NCBI RefSeq assembly: GCF_001895145.1
Contig: NZ_BDIR01000005.1
Span: forward strand, 248,001 to 312,000
Direction of reading: 5' to 3'
Length of the DNA stretch: 64,000 nt
From: Arcobacter sp. LA11
GTDB taxonomy: Bacteria > Campylobacterota > Campylobacteria > Campylobacterales > Arcobacteraceae
Within the stretch, counting starts at the first letter, position 1. The number at the start of each line of letters is the position of its first letter. Made by a program: the position numbers and the translations under genes. Below are positions 27,622 through 36,163 of the stretch, in pieces. Below the pieces are notes generated by a model. That model had not been told where the DNA came from. It worked only from the letters and a program-made list of their open reading frames with translations, and ran no database searches.

Positions 27622-28109
27622 GCGTTTATAAAATCCTCTTCTATACCATCTTCTTTAATGATATATTCAATCATTTCTCTCACTGCTCCACTTCCACCAT
27701 AAGAGTTACATTGTACATTTACAATCTCTTTTATATATTTAGAACCATTAGCAGGAGTAAATGATATTCCTGCTTTTTTAAGCATTTTATAATCATTTAA
27801 ATCATCACCAATAGCTGCAACTTCATGCCAAGAAAGATTTTCTTCTTTTAGAATATTTTCTATAATTTCATCTTTATTATGAACACCTTGATAAAGATGT
27901 TCGATTTTTAAATCTTTAGCTCGTTTTTCTACTATTAAAGAAGTACGTCCAGTAATTATTGCAGCTTTTTTCCCAAGTTTTTTTGTCCATGTTGCAATTG
28001 CTAAACCATCTGATACATCAAATGTTTTTAATTCATCTCCATTATTAGAGTATGTAATTCCACCATCTGTTAATGTACCATCAACATCAAGTACTAAAAG
28101 CTTAATCAT
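27612..28109 (-). CDS. kdsC: 3-deoxy-D-manno-octulosonate 8-phosphate phosphatase KdsC
   Basis: A 165-residue HAD-family phosphatase of the cap-less C0 type that makes KDO for LPS. The HAD motifs are LLVLDVDGTLTDG (nucleophile DVD), ITGRTS and AAIGDDLNDYKML. Size and motifs match KdsC. It overlaps hisB by four bases and leads directly into the LPS transport genes lptC and lptA, coupling KDO supply with LPS export. Confidence 0.93.
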   Translation of the reverse strand: MIKLLVLDVDGTLTDGGITYSNNGDELKTFDVSDGLAIATWTKKLGKKAAIITGRTSLIVEKRAKDLKIEHLYQGVHNKDEIIENILKEENLSWHEVAAIGDDLNDYKMLKKAGISFTPANGSKYIKEIVNVQCNSYGGSGAVREMIEYIIKEDGIEEDFINAWL

Positions 28110-28678
28110 AAAACACCTTTAGTACTTGGTATTCCTAACTTCTCATTTTTAGCCATTGCACGTCTTAAAGCAACAGCAAAGGCTTTAAAGCTAGCTTCGA
28201 TAATATGGTGCTTATTTCTTCCTCTATCTTGGATAATATGTACTGTTAATCCTGCATTTCCAGCAATTGCATGAAAAAACTCTTCAACTAACTCAGTATC
28301 AAATTCCCCAACCTTTCCTGAAACATTAACTTCATAAACTAAAAAAGGTCTATTAGATAAATCTAAAGCACATGTAGAAGAAGCTTCATCCATTACTACA
28401 GTTGCATTTCCATATCTTTCAACTTTTTCAATTGGGAATATTTCATCTTTTAAAGCTTTTCCTAATACTATTCCACAATCTTCAACAGTATGGTGAGCAT
28501 CTACATGTAAATCACCATTACATGATAAATCAATATCAATACCACTATGCTTAGAAAAAGCTTCTAGCATATGGTCAAAAAAACCTACACCGGTACTAAT
28601 ATTTGATGTACCATTACCATTGATATCAATTTTACACTTGATATCTGTTTCTTTTGTTTTTCTATTAAGTTCTGTCAT
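28106..28678 (-). CDS. hisB: Imidazoleglycerol-phosphate dehydratase HisB
   Basis: A 190-residue monofunctional enzyme of histidine synthesis that converts imidazole glycerol phosphate to imidazole acetol phosphate. The manganese-binding histidine clusters are visible: FFDHMLEAFSKHSG, DLHVDAHHTVEDCGI, FFHAIAGNAGLTVHI and GRNKHHIIEASFKAF. The E. coli phosphatase domain is absent, as expected outside enterobacteria. It is the only his gene here, embedded in an envelope operon, with TAGGAA before the ATG. Confidence 0.97.
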   Translation of the reverse strand: MTELNRKTKETDIKCKIDINGNGTSNISTGVGFFDHMLEAFSKHSGIDIDLSCNGDLHVDAHHTVEDCGIVLGKALKDEIFPIEKVERYGNATVVMDEASSTCALDLSNRPFLVYEVNVSGKVGEFDTELVEEFFHAIAGNAGLTVHIIQDRGRNKHHIIEASFKAFAVALRRAMAKNEKLGIPSTKGVL

Positions 28679-28686
28679 AAATATTC

Positions 28687-29475
28687 CTATTCAGCAATAA
28701 TCATTGCACTATTTAAATCGTGATTAGCTTTAAAATCTCTAGCTTCAGCCTCTGACCTAAATCCACTAATCCAAACTCTATTTAAATCTGTACTTTTAAT
28801 TACAACTTTATATCTATTTTCAAGTGCCATTTCAAATTTTCTTTTTGTAATTTTCGCACCCTCTAATCTACTAAATGCTCCAACTTGAACATAATATTTT
28901 CCTACTGTCGCAACTTCAGCTTTTTCTGCTTTTGTTTTTGCAATTTTTGCATGGAATCCAAGAACAGTAACACTAACTCTTGCAGTACCTTTTCTTACCA
29001 TTCCAATATCATGTGCAGCTTTATTTGAAAGATCAATTATTCTACCAGAGACAAAAGGTCCTCTATCATTTATTCTTACAATAACAGATTTCCCATTATC
29101 TTTATTATCAACTCTAACCATTGTATTCATTGGTAAGGTTTTATGTGCTGCTGTGTCTGCATACATATTATAAATTTCACCATTAGATGTTTTTTTAGAA
29201 TGAAAATTTGGTCCATACCAAGAAGCAATACCTCTTTGAACATCACCTATTTTTGCCAGTGTAGGATAATATCTTTTACCAGCAATAGTATAAGGTCTCA
29301 TCGTTGCTCTATGCATTGCTTTAGAGTTTCTTATTTTCTCTTTTGGAATATCTTTATAAACTCTTTTCCCAATATAAGGGCCACTACTAGATTTAGAAGA
29401 ACATCCAGTAAAAATGAAACTTGCACTTACAATAGCAAGAAAAGAAAATTTAATTGTTTTTTTATCTAAGAACAA
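28687..29475 (-). CDS. rlpA: RlpA-like septal lytic transglycosylase lipoprotein
   Basis: About 262 residues. A lipoprotein signal ends in FTGC, the double-psi barrel domain (GIASWYGPNFHSKKTSNGEIYNM, VIVRINDRGPFVSGRIIDLS) carries the RlpA active residues, and a C-terminal SPOR domain (KYYVQVGAFSRLEGA) binds denuded peptidoglycan at the septum. I place the start at TTG 29473-29475, with GGAG six bases upstream, rather than four codons earlier where no ribosome site exists. It overlaps mltD by 14 bases. Confidence 0.88.
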   Translation of the reverse strand: MFLDKKTIKFSFLAIVSASFIFTGCSSKSSSGPYIGKRVYKDIPKEKIRNSKAMHRATMRPYTIAGKRYYPTLAKIGDVQRGIASWYGPNFHSKKTSNGEIYNMYADTAAHKTLPMNTMVRVDNKDNGKSVIVRINDRGPFVSGRIIDLSNKAAHDIGMVRKGTARVSVTVLGFHAKIAKTKAEKAEVATVGKYYVQVGAFSRLEGAKITKRKFEMALENRYKVVIKSTDLNRVWISGFRSEAEARDFKANHDLNSAMIIAE

Positions 29476-30868
29476 GTCTATCTCCAATTTTTAATAATGT
29501 ATTCTTCATTTTATTATCTTTCATAAGCTTTTTAACACCTATTTTGTGTTTTCTAGCAATTGAATATAAAGAATCACCACTTTTTACAGTATATTTTTTA
29601 ACTCTTTTTTTAGATCTTTTCTCTTCAACAAATTTTATTTTTCCAATCATATCACTAGGAATTGGTAAAACTATTTTTTGTTTTAGTGATAATCTACTTG
29701 ATTTAAAATTATTATAATCTTTTATCAATTTAGTTGGAACTTTATACTTTCTAGAAATTCCAGAAAGAGTATCTCCTCTTTTTACAATATGAATTGCAAA
29801 TTTTGTATCTTGAATATCATCTCTGTTTTCGTTAAATCTTGTTAGCCTACTATATGGAATATTAATAGTATAGTATTTATCTGTAGGGGGAATAATAGAC
29901 TGTTTTATGTGTTTATTAAGTTTTAATAAATCAATATAAGTCATACCAATAGAGTTTGCAACATTTTTTAAATGTAATCCACCTTTTACTGGCACAGTAG
30001 CAATAGTTTGAGAGATTCCCATATTTAGTAAATGTGAATTTTCATCATGCTTAATAAAATTTTGAGAATTCATCATAGCTAAAGAGATGATCTTTCGAAT
30101 ATATCTTCTACTCTCTTTTGGTAAATATTGTCTATCTAAACCTTTTTGAACAATTAATAAATCTTCAACATCAGGTTTAATATCCCATTTTGAAACTTCT
30201 TTATAAATTCGTCCTAATTTAAAAAAAGGAACTTTTCTTTGTTGATAAGCTTTAATTGTTTTTCTATAATCTTGTATTTTCTTACTATTTTTTTCTTCAG
30301 GGTGCTTTTCAACATACATATCTAAAGTAGCTCTTGTAATTGCTTCAATTACTCTACCTTCACCACAGTTATAAGAAATTGCTGCTAAATACCATTTTCC
30401 AAATCTATCATGAAGTGCATTAAGATATTTTGCCGCTGAAAATGTAGATTTAACTAAATCCATTCTTTCATCAACATACATATCATTTCTTAATCCATAT
30501 CTTTTCGCTGTTCCAGACATAAATTGCCAAAGACCAGTAGCTCTTACATGAGATCTTGCATCAATAGAAAAATTTGATTCTGCCATTGCCATATATATAA
30601 AAACATCAGGAATTCCTTCTTGTCTTAATATATCTTTTACTCTAGGCACAAAAAGCGATGCCTCGTTTAAGTTTTCCACATATTTATGAGAATTTCTTCT
30701 ATTTTGAAACTGTTCGTACACTTCTTGTAACTTATAATCAGTAATAAAAGAAGATTTAATATCTAAATCTTCAAGTATCTGAATATCTCTTTGAGAAAAA
30801 TTTGAACCTATTAATGAAGCGTGTGAATAGATAGAAAAAATCATAATTAATATAATAAATTTTTTCAA
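29462..30868 (-). CDS. mltD: MltD-like membrane-bound lytic murein transglycosylase
   Basis: About 468 residues: signal peptide, an SLT goose-lysozyme-like domain (MAMAESNFSIDARSHVRATGLWQFMSGTAKRYGL with the catalytic Glu in AMAESNF; AISYNCGEGRV) and two LysM repeats (FAIHIVKRGDTLSGISRKYKV, KKYTVKSGDSLYSIARKHKIG). The start TTG at 30866-30868 has AGGA five bases upstream, better than the TTG two codons before. It sits next to rlpA, so the two glycan-strand cleaving enzymes are coexpressed. Confidence 0.9.
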   Translation of the reverse strand: MKKFIILIMIFSIYSHASLIGSNFSQRDIQILEDLDIKSSFITDYKLQEVYEQFQNRRNSHKYVENLNEASLFVPRVKDILRQEGIPDVFIYMAMAESNFSIDARSHVRATGLWQFMSGTAKRYGLRNDMYVDERMDLVKSTFSAAKYLNALHDRFGKWYLAAISYNCGEGRVIEAITRATLDMYVEKHPEEKNSKKIQDYRKTIKAYQQRKVPFFKLGRIYKEVSKWDIKPDVEDLLIVQKGLDRQYLPKESRRYIRKIISLAMMNSQNFIKHDENSHLLNMGISQTIATVPVKGGLHLKNVANSIGMTYIDLLKLNKHIKQSIIPPTDKYYTINIPYSRLTRFNENRDDIQDTKFAIHIVKRGDTLSGISRKYKVPTKLIKDYNNFKSSRLSLKQKIVLPIPSDMIGKIKFVEEKRSKKRVKKYTVKSGDSLYSIARKHKIGVKKLMKDNKMKNTLLKIGDRLVLR

Positions 30869-30904
30869 ATACAATCCTATTTTTTAAAATAGGTAATATT
30901 TTAT

Positions 30905-31693
30905 CTAAATTATTGTAGAAAACTGCTTAAATAACGAGATAGTGTTATTTACAGTAATTTTTTCAACCTCTTCTTTACTGATTTCAAGTAGCTCAGAAAT
31001 TTTATCTGCCACATAGTTTGTATAAGCAGGTTCATTTCTTTTTCCTCTAAAAGGATGAGGAGTTAAATAAGGACCATCAGTTTCTAATAATAATTTATCT
31101 TGTGGAATTTTAGGAAGTATTTCTACGAGTTTTTTTGCATTTTTAAAAGTTAAAACCCCACCTATTCCAAAATAAAAATTATGTTCTGATAAAGGAAGAA
31201 GATGCTCACTTGCATTATAGCAATGTAAAACACCTCCAACTTCTTTTGCATTATAATCTATTAAAATCTGTTTTGAATCATCTGAAGCATCTCTAATGTG
31301 TATAATTAAAGGTTTTTTAACTTTTTTTGCAAATTCTACTTGAGAAATAAAAACTTCTTTTTGTTTTGCAATATTTTCTTTTTTTTCTTCTTCATCTTCT
31401 GGAAGCCGATAATAATCTAAACCACACTCTCCAACTGCAATACATTTTGGATGATTAATATATTTTTCCATAATAGATTCATCATATTGTTCTATATCGT
31501 AAGGATGAATTCCTACTGCAAAAAATACTTCATCATACTTTTCAGCCAATTTAATTGCTTGTGGTAAATCTTCAAAGTCTGCACCAGGAATTAAAAAACC
31601 TTTAACTCCATCTTCAAGTGCACGTTGTATAACAATATCAATATCATCATAATATTGTTTGTTGTCTAAGTGACAATGTGTATCAATGATTAT
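30905..31693 (-). CDS. tatD: TatD-family metal-dependent DNase, apparent ATA start codon
   Basis: 262 residues if read from 31693. The stretch 31550-31693 continues the frame upstream of the first usual start (TTG 31547-31549) and encodes the conserved TatD N-terminus IIDTHCHLD with the metal-binding HxH. Only AAA AAG GTC TTT CTC ATA ATC ATT separate this from an in-frame stop at 31709-31711, so there is no ATG, GTG or TTG. ATA at 31691-31693 has AAGG eight bases upstream and overlaps the previous gene's stop as ATAA. Other motifs are VGECGLDYYR, LIIHIRDA, LHCYNA and LLLETDGPYL. Confidence 0.85.
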   Translation of the reverse strand: MIIDTHCHLDNKQYYDDIDIVIQRALEDGVKGFLIPGADFEDLPQAIKLAEKYDEVFFAVGIHPYDIEQYDESIMEKYINHPKCIAVGECGLDYYRLPEDEEEKKENIAKQKEVFISQVEFAKKVKKPLIIHIRDASDDSKQILIDYNAKEVGGVLHCYNASEHLLPLSEHNFYFGIGGVLTFKNAKKLVEILPKIPQDKLLLETDGPYLTPHPFRGKRNEPAYTNYVADKISELLEISKEEVEKITVNNTISLFKQFSTII

Positions 31694-31995
31694 GAGAAAG
31701 ACCTTTTTTCAATTAAGTTTAATAAACCATTAATTTCACCTAAATCATCTGCTTTAATCCATGCATCAATTCCAAAGTTCTTAAAAGCTTCATAATCACT
31801 ATCATCATCAATCACTGCAATTGAAACAAATTTATCTTCGCATGCATTTGATTTATTTTCTTCAAAATCAAAAATTGTGTTAATATCAATTATCGCAACA
31901 ACTGCATCACCATCAGAACCACTATTATAATGTTCTACAGTATGTTTACTGTCAATTAAAGATTCATCGAATTCATTAAAAGTTACTATCTTCAT
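31690..31995 (-). CDS. Uncharacterised small acidic protein upstream of tatD
   Basis: 101 residues, acidic, with alternating strands and helices (VVAIIDINTIFDF, FVSIAVIDDDSDYEAFKNFGIDAWIKADDLGEINGLL). The pattern vaguely resembles a receiver-like alpha/beta fold, but the phospho-acceptor cannot be assigned, so I do not name a function. GGGAG precedes the ATG, and a TAGAAT -10-like sequence lies upstream, making it the probable first gene of the long operon ending at 22706. Confidence 0.6.
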   Translation of the reverse strand: MKIVTFNEFDESLIDSKHTVEHYNSGSDGDAVVAIIDINTIFDFEENKSNACEDKFVSIAVIDDDSDYEAFKNFGIDAWIKADDLGEINGLLNLIEKRSFS

Positions 31996-32048
31996 ATATT
32001 ACTCCCAATTGCTAATTTATTAATTCTATCAAAAAAATAATTAAAATA

Positions 32049-33377
32049 CTACAAGATATATCTTGCTGTATCCTCATCATCTATAATATCATCTAACTTT
32101 TCTTTTACTAATTCGTTTGTGATAATAATTTTTTCACCACTCTTCTCATCTGCTTCATAAGAAATATCTTCTATTACTTTCTCTATAACAGTATGAAGTC
32201 TTCTAGCACCAATATCTTCTGTTTTCTCATTTGCAGTAACTGAATATTTTGCAAAAGCATGAATAGCTTCATCATCAAACTCTAATTCAACTTCTTCAAC
32301 AGCTAGTAAAGCTTGATACTGTCTTAAAAGAGAATTCTTTGTATTTGTTAAAATTTTATATAAAGCTTCTTCATCTAAATTATCTAACTCAACTCTTAAA
32401 GGAAACCTTCCTTGTAATTCAGGTAATAAATCACTAGGTTTAGAAACATGAAATGCACCCGCAGCTATAAATAAAATATGATCAGTTTTTATTTGTCCAA
32501 ATTTAGTATGAACAGAACTTCCTTCAACTATTGGAAGTAAATCCCTTTGAACACCCTCTTTTGATGGATCTTGATTTTGATTTTTTGAACCAGTTGCAAT
32601 TTTATCTATTTCATCTAAGAAAATTATACCACCATTTTCAGCTCTCTTAACTGCTTCTACTTTTATAGCCTCTTGGTCTAAAAGTTTATCACTTGCAACA
32701 TCTCTTAAAAGAACTCTTGCATCTTTAATTGTTACTTCTTTTTTGATTTTTTCTTTATTAAGTCCACCAAGCATCTTATTAAGACTCTCTTGCATTGAAG
32801 TCATATCCATTGGCATTGAAGAGTCTAAAATTTCCACATGGGCTTTTTTAGGAATCTCTATCTCAATTTTTCTATCATCAATCTCGCCACTTAATAACTT
32901 CTCTTCCATCTTATTATATGTTTTAATAAAAGACTCTCTAGCACTATCTGTAGCACCTTCAGGTAAAGAAGGTACAAGTTTTTCAATAATTTGTTTATTA
33001 ATCTCTTCTTCTAGTTTATCTTTTATTTTATTTTCATACTCTTTTGTAACAAGATTAATAGATTCATAAACTAAATCTCTAATCATAGATTCAACATCTC
33101 GACCAACAAAACCCACTTCTGTATATTTTGAAGCTTCTACTTTTATAAAAGGTAATCCCATCATCTTTGCAAGTCTTCTTGCAATCTCTGTTTTACCAAC
33201 TCCAGTACTACCAATCATCAAAATATTTTTTGGCATAATCTCTTCACGTAATTCTGGTTCTACATTCATTCTTCTATATCTATTTCTCAAAGCAAGAGCA
33301 ATAGTTTTTTTAGCATCATTTTGCCCAATAATATAATCATCTAAATATTTAACAATTTGCTTAGGTGTCATATCCAT
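32049..33377 (-). CDS. hslU: HslU, ATPase subunit of the HslUV protease
   Basis: A 442-residue AAA+ unfoldase. Walker A is MIGSTGVGKTEIARRLAKM and Walker B IIFLDEID; the GYVG-type substrate pore loop appears as EVGFVGRDVES. A variable I-domain lies between about residues 105 and 235. The C-terminal ARYIL tail matches the segment that docks into HslV. Eight bases separate it from hslV. Confidence 0.97.
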   Translation of the reverse strand: MDMTPKQIVKYLDDYIIGQNDAKKTIALALRNRYRRMNVEPELREEIMPKNILMIGSTGVGKTEIARRLAKMMGLPFIKVEASKYTEVGFVGRDVESMIRDLVYESINLVTKEYENKIKDKLEEEINKQIIEKLVPSLPEGATDSARESFIKTYNKMEEKLLSGEIDDRKIEIEIPKKAHVEILDSSMPMDMTSMQESLNKMLGGLNKEKIKKEVTIKDARVLLRDVASDKLLDQEAIKVEAVKRAENGGIIFLDEIDKIATGSKNQNQDPSKEGVQRDLLPIVEGSSVHTKFGQIKTDHILFIAAGAFHVSKPSDLLPELQGRFPLRVELDNLDEEALYKILTNTKNSLLRQYQALLAVEEVELEFDDEAIHAFAKYSVTANEKTEDIGARRLHTVIEKVIEDISYEADEKSGEKIIITNELVKEKLDDIIDDEDTARYIL

Positions 33378-33384
33378 AAGTTTA

Positions 33385-33921
33385 TTAATCCTCTATCTCT
33401 AATATTTTAATATTTTGGTTTGTATAAATACAAAGTTCTCCTGCAATCATAAGTGATTCTTTTACCAAATCAACAGGCTTAAGTTCAGAATGTTTAGCAA
33501 GTGCACGTGCTGCTGAAATAGCAAAATTTCCACCAGAACCAATTGAAGCTATACTTCCATCTTCTGGTTCAACAACATCACCAGTTCCACTTAAAATAAA
33601 AATATGTTCTTTATTTAAAACTATCATCATAGCTTCTAAACGTCTTAAAACTTTATCTTTTCTCCACTCTTTTGAGAAATTTACTACTGCTTTTAATAAA
33701 TCACCTTTAGTATTTTCTAGATGACCTTCAAACATATCAAAAAGGTTAAAAGCATCTGCAGTACTTCCAGCAAATCCAGCTAGTATTTGGTCTTTATAAA
33801 GTCTTCTAATTTTTGTAGCATTACCTTTTAGAACAGTATTTCCAAAAGTAACTTGTCCATCTCCACCAATTACTGCTTGTCCTTGTCCTTTATAGGCAAG
33901 TATCGTAGTAGCATCAAACAT
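33385..33921 (-). CDS. hslV: HslV, peptidase subunit of the HslUV protease
   Basis: A 178-residue proteasome beta-like peptidase. The N-terminus is [12 protein letters not shown], then [25 protein letters not shown], a family signature. The catalytic nucleophile should be the first Thr of TTIL (residue 5), so a four-residue propeptide must be removed rather than only Met. It overlaps no neighbour but lies three bases after rplI, and hslU follows. Confidence 0.96.
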   Translation of the reverse strand: MFDATTILAYKGQGQAVIGGDGQVTFGNTVLKGNATKIRRLYKDQILAGFAGSTADAFNLFDMFEGHLENTKGDLLKAVVNFSKEWRKDKVLRRLEAMMIVLNKEHIFILSGTGDVVEPEDGSIASIGSGGNFAISAARALAKHSELKPVDLVKESLMIAGELCIYTNQNIKILEIED

Positions 33922-33924
33922 TGA

Positions 33925-34371
33925 TTATTCTCCAATAACTACTATAGATAAATTTGCATGAATACCATGACCTAATTTACAATCAGCTTCAAAAGTACCT
34001 TCTGCTTTGATTTTAGTTTTTAATGCAATAGCTTTTTTATCAATTTCTATAGAAAATTGTTCTTTTAATGCTTCACTAACTTCTTTGTTTGTAACAGAAC
34101 CAATTAAATGTCCATTTGCACCAATTTTATGTTTTATTGTTAATTTTGTAGCATTTAATTTTTCAGAAAGTTCTTTTGCATCAGCAATTTCTTGAGCTTC
34201 TTTTTCAGCTTTTCTTTTTTGTTCTGCTTTATATTTTGCTAATACGTCATTTGTTGCATGTAAAGCTAAACCTTTTCCAATAAGGAAATTTTTTCCATAG
34301 CCGTCTTTTACTTCTTTAACTTCACCAGCTTTTCCTGTACCTTGTACATCTTTTAATAATAATACTTTCAT
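33925..34371 (-). CDS. rplI: 50S ribosomal protein L9
   Basis: A 148-residue L9 with the N-terminal rRNA-binding domain ([36 protein letters not shown]), a long connecting helix rich in Lys, Glu and Ala, and the C-terminal domain ending in [16 protein letters not shown]. It is the first gene of an rplI-hslV-hslU set, with TTGGAGAAA before the ATG. Confidence 0.98.
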   Translation of the reverse strand: MKVLLLKDVQGTGKAGEVKEVKDGYGKNFLIGKGLALHATNDVLAKYKAEQKRKAEKEAQEIADAKELSEKLNATKLTIKHKIGANGHLIGSVTNKEVSEALKEQFSIEIDKKAIALKTKIKAEGTFEADCKLGHGIHANLSIVVIGE

Positions 34372-34493
34372 AATTTCTCCAATTCTTTTAAAAGTTGGAT
34401 ATTTTACTATAAGTTGTTTGAAGTGAGTATTAATAATATATAATAATTTATTTTAGGATTTTAAAATTATTATTAGAATCTGAATATTCATAT

Positions 34494-34649
34494 TCAAAAT
34501 TCATTTGGATTAAAAAACATTTTAGAACTATTTGAATAATAAGTATTTTGACCAGTATTGACTATAGAATAAGTTGGCTTCTCAAAAGAGAAACCAACAA
34601 CTGAAAAAGTTAAAAAAAGTGTTGTAGAAGAAATTAATTGTTTGTTCAT
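34494..34649 (-). pseudogene. Truncated N-terminus of a secreted DUF1566-like protein
   Basis: A 51-codon ORF with AAGGA before its ATG and an apparent signal peptide (MNKQLISSTTLFLTFSVVGFS). The next residues, KPTYSIVNTGQNTYYSN, resemble the start of exported DUF1566 (Lcl) proteins, which typically read YPIVDTGQTKCYDN before a long domain. Here a TGA ends the frame and the following bases give no continuation in any frame. The rest of 34372-34728 holds the rplI promoter region and an inverted repeat. It may be a remnant or a genuine small secreted peptide. Confidence 0.5.
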
Positions 34650-34692
34650 GCTAATCCTTTTTGATTGAAACTGAACAATTATAAAATCAAAA

Positions 34693-34710
34693 ATTTAACT
34701 AGAGTTAAAT
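34693..34710. terminator. 18-bp inverted repeat after the recombinase-like gene
   Basis: ATTTAACT-AG-AGTTAAAT is a perfect palindrome 19 bases after the stop of the recombinase-like gene. On the minus strand it reads as a stem with a short loop followed by TTTTTG, so it is most simply the terminator of that gene. The two-base centre also resembles the crossover geometry of serine recombinases, which is why I note the alternative. Confidence 0.5.
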
Positions 34711-34728
34711 ATAAAGTAAATTAACTAC

Positions 34729-35370
34729 CTAACTTGCAATATCTAAAGTATTTGGCAGGTTATGTCTAATATTTCTCTTTTTTACATAATTATTTAAACC
34801 TATATGATTATTATATCCTAGTAGTTTTGCAATTTTTCTAACTGATAAACCAACAGCTAAAAGTTCTTCAATCTTATCTCTTTGTTTATCAAACTTAGAT
34901 TTTTGAATAGTACCTTTTGGTTTTCCTAAAACTTCGCCTTTTAACTTTTTAGCAGTTAAAGCTTCTTTTGTTCTTAAACTCATTAACTCTTTTTCTAATC
35001 CGATTGTCATAGAAATTACACCAAGAATCATCTGAGTTAACATGTCTTTATCATCAACTAAATCCAAGTTTTGTTTTACAACAACTATTCTAATTTTATT
35101 TGAAAGTAAAAATTTAACTATCTCTAAAATAGTTTCAATTGTTCTTCCAAAAACATTTAAATCATAAACTAAAAGAGTAGAAGATGATTGACAGTTTTTT
35201 AGAAAATCTAAGATATTTCTTTCATCGTCTGGAGTATTTATTTGTACTTCAATTGCTTGATAAATAGAGAAATTATTCTTATTTATATAAGTCTCTAAAC
35301 CTTTCTTTTGTTCTTTTGTATAGACCTCGTTATTATTATTTACTCTAACAAAACTAAAAATTTTAGACAT
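34729..35370 (-). CDS. Serine recombinase homologue lacking the catalytic serine
   Basis: 213 residues with resolvase/invertase architecture: an N-terminal catalytic fold (FVRVNNNN..., LLVYDLNVFGRTIETILEIVKFLLSNKIRIVVVKQNLDL), the long helix E region (GLEKELMSLRTKEALTAKKLKGEVLGKPKG) and a C-terminal helix-turn-helix (LSVRKIAKLLGYNNHIGLNNYVKKR). The motif YxRVS reads FVRVN: residue 11 is Asn (codon AAT at 35338-35340), one base change from AGT Ser. The conserved early arginine of the SR motif also seems absent. It is probably unable to cut DNA and may act as a DNA-binding protein. Confidence 0.8.
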   Translation of the reverse strand: MSKIFSFVRVNNNNEVYTKEQKKGLETYINKNNFSIYQAIEVQINTPDDERNILDFLKNCQSSSTLLVYDLNVFGRTIETILEIVKFLLSNKIRIVVVKQNLDLVDDKDMLTQMILGVISMTIGLEKELMSLRTKEALTAKKLKGEVLGKPKGTIQKSKFDKQRDKIEELLAVGLSVRKIAKLLGYNNHIGLNNYVKKRNIRHNLPNTLDIAS

Positions 35371-35606
35371 GATTATTCCTTAGACAAAAAGTTTAATTAT
35401 ATATTTAATAATAAACAATATGTTTAAATAAAAATATATAAATGTTATACAAAATGATAATACATATTGACTTAACTTTTACTTAATTTTAAGTTTTCAC
35501 AGTCTCTTTTTATTATTATTTATAAGATTCTTTCTTTCTGATTTGAAAATAAAGTGATTTTTAGCTAATATCTATCTCTTATTAAACATCATAAAGGTTT
35601 TAAAAA

Positions 35607-36161
35607 TTGAAATTAGTTGTTGCTATTACAGGGGCTAGTGGTGCGAGGCTTGGGTTAAAATTTGTTGAAAATTTACCAAAAGAAATTGAAGCATTTATTA
35701 TAGTTTCAAAAAGTGCTAAAAAATCACTAAAACTTGAAGAAAATCTTGATATTAACAAGGTATTAAAAAAAAGAGAAAATACCTATGTATTTAAAGAATC
35801 TCAAATAGAAGCACCTATTTCATCGGGTTCTTTTAAAACTGATAAAATGATAATTCTTCCTTGTTCAATGAATACCCTTGCTAAATGCGCAGTTGGTATT
35901 TCTGATAATCTAATTACTAGAGCTTTTACAGTTATGCTAAAAGAAAAAAGAGAAGTAGTACTAGCTCCTAGAGAGATGCCTTTATCTACCATTGCTTTAG
36001 AAAATATGTTAAAGCTTTCAAACTTAGGTATTACTATTGCACCTCCAACATTAGCCTATTATTCAGAACAAAGCTCTTTAGAGCAGATGGAAGATTTTCT
36101 AATTGGTAAGTGGTTTGATTTATTGAAAATAGAACATAATTTATATAAAAGATGGAAATAA
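35607..36161 (+). CDS. ubiX: UbiX-family flavin prenyltransferase
   Basis: A 184-residue flavoprotein that makes prenylated FMN, the cofactor of UbiD decarboxylases. The N-terminus LVVAITGASGARLGLKFVENL and the segments MIILPCSMNTLAKCAVGISDNLITRA and APREMPLSTIALENMLKLSNLGITIAPP are diagnostic. Start is TTG at 35607 after AAAGG. The upstream 236 bases (35371-35606) hold no gene I can support. It leads an operon with coaD, tmk, hisS, speA and cysE. Confidence 0.95.
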   Translation: MKLVVAITGASGARLGLKFVENLPKEIEAFIIVSKSAKKSLKLEENLDINKVLKKRENTYVFKESQIEAPISSGSFKTDKMIILPCSMNTLAKCAVGISDNLITRAFTVMLKEKREVVLAPREMPLSTIALENMLKLSNLGITIAPPTLAYYSEQSSLEQMEDFLIGKWFDLLKIEHNLYKRWK

Positions 36162-36163
36162 AA

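Noticed and set aside
30905-31549. TatD starting at TTG 31549 (214 residues)
   Set aside because: This would remove the conserved metal-binding N-terminus that is plainly encoded upstream in frame.
34693-34710. Perfect palindrome with a two-base centre as a serine-recombinase crossover site
   Set aside because: It lies just after the recombinase-like gene and is followed by T residues on that strand, so a terminator is the simpler reading. A second copy, required for inversion or resolution, was not found.
35371-35606. Small RNA or gene between the recombinase-like gene and ubiX
   Set aside because: The stretch is AT-rich with only short dyads such as AAACA-ATA-TGTTT; no ORF with a ribosome site and no stable hairpin with a T-run.
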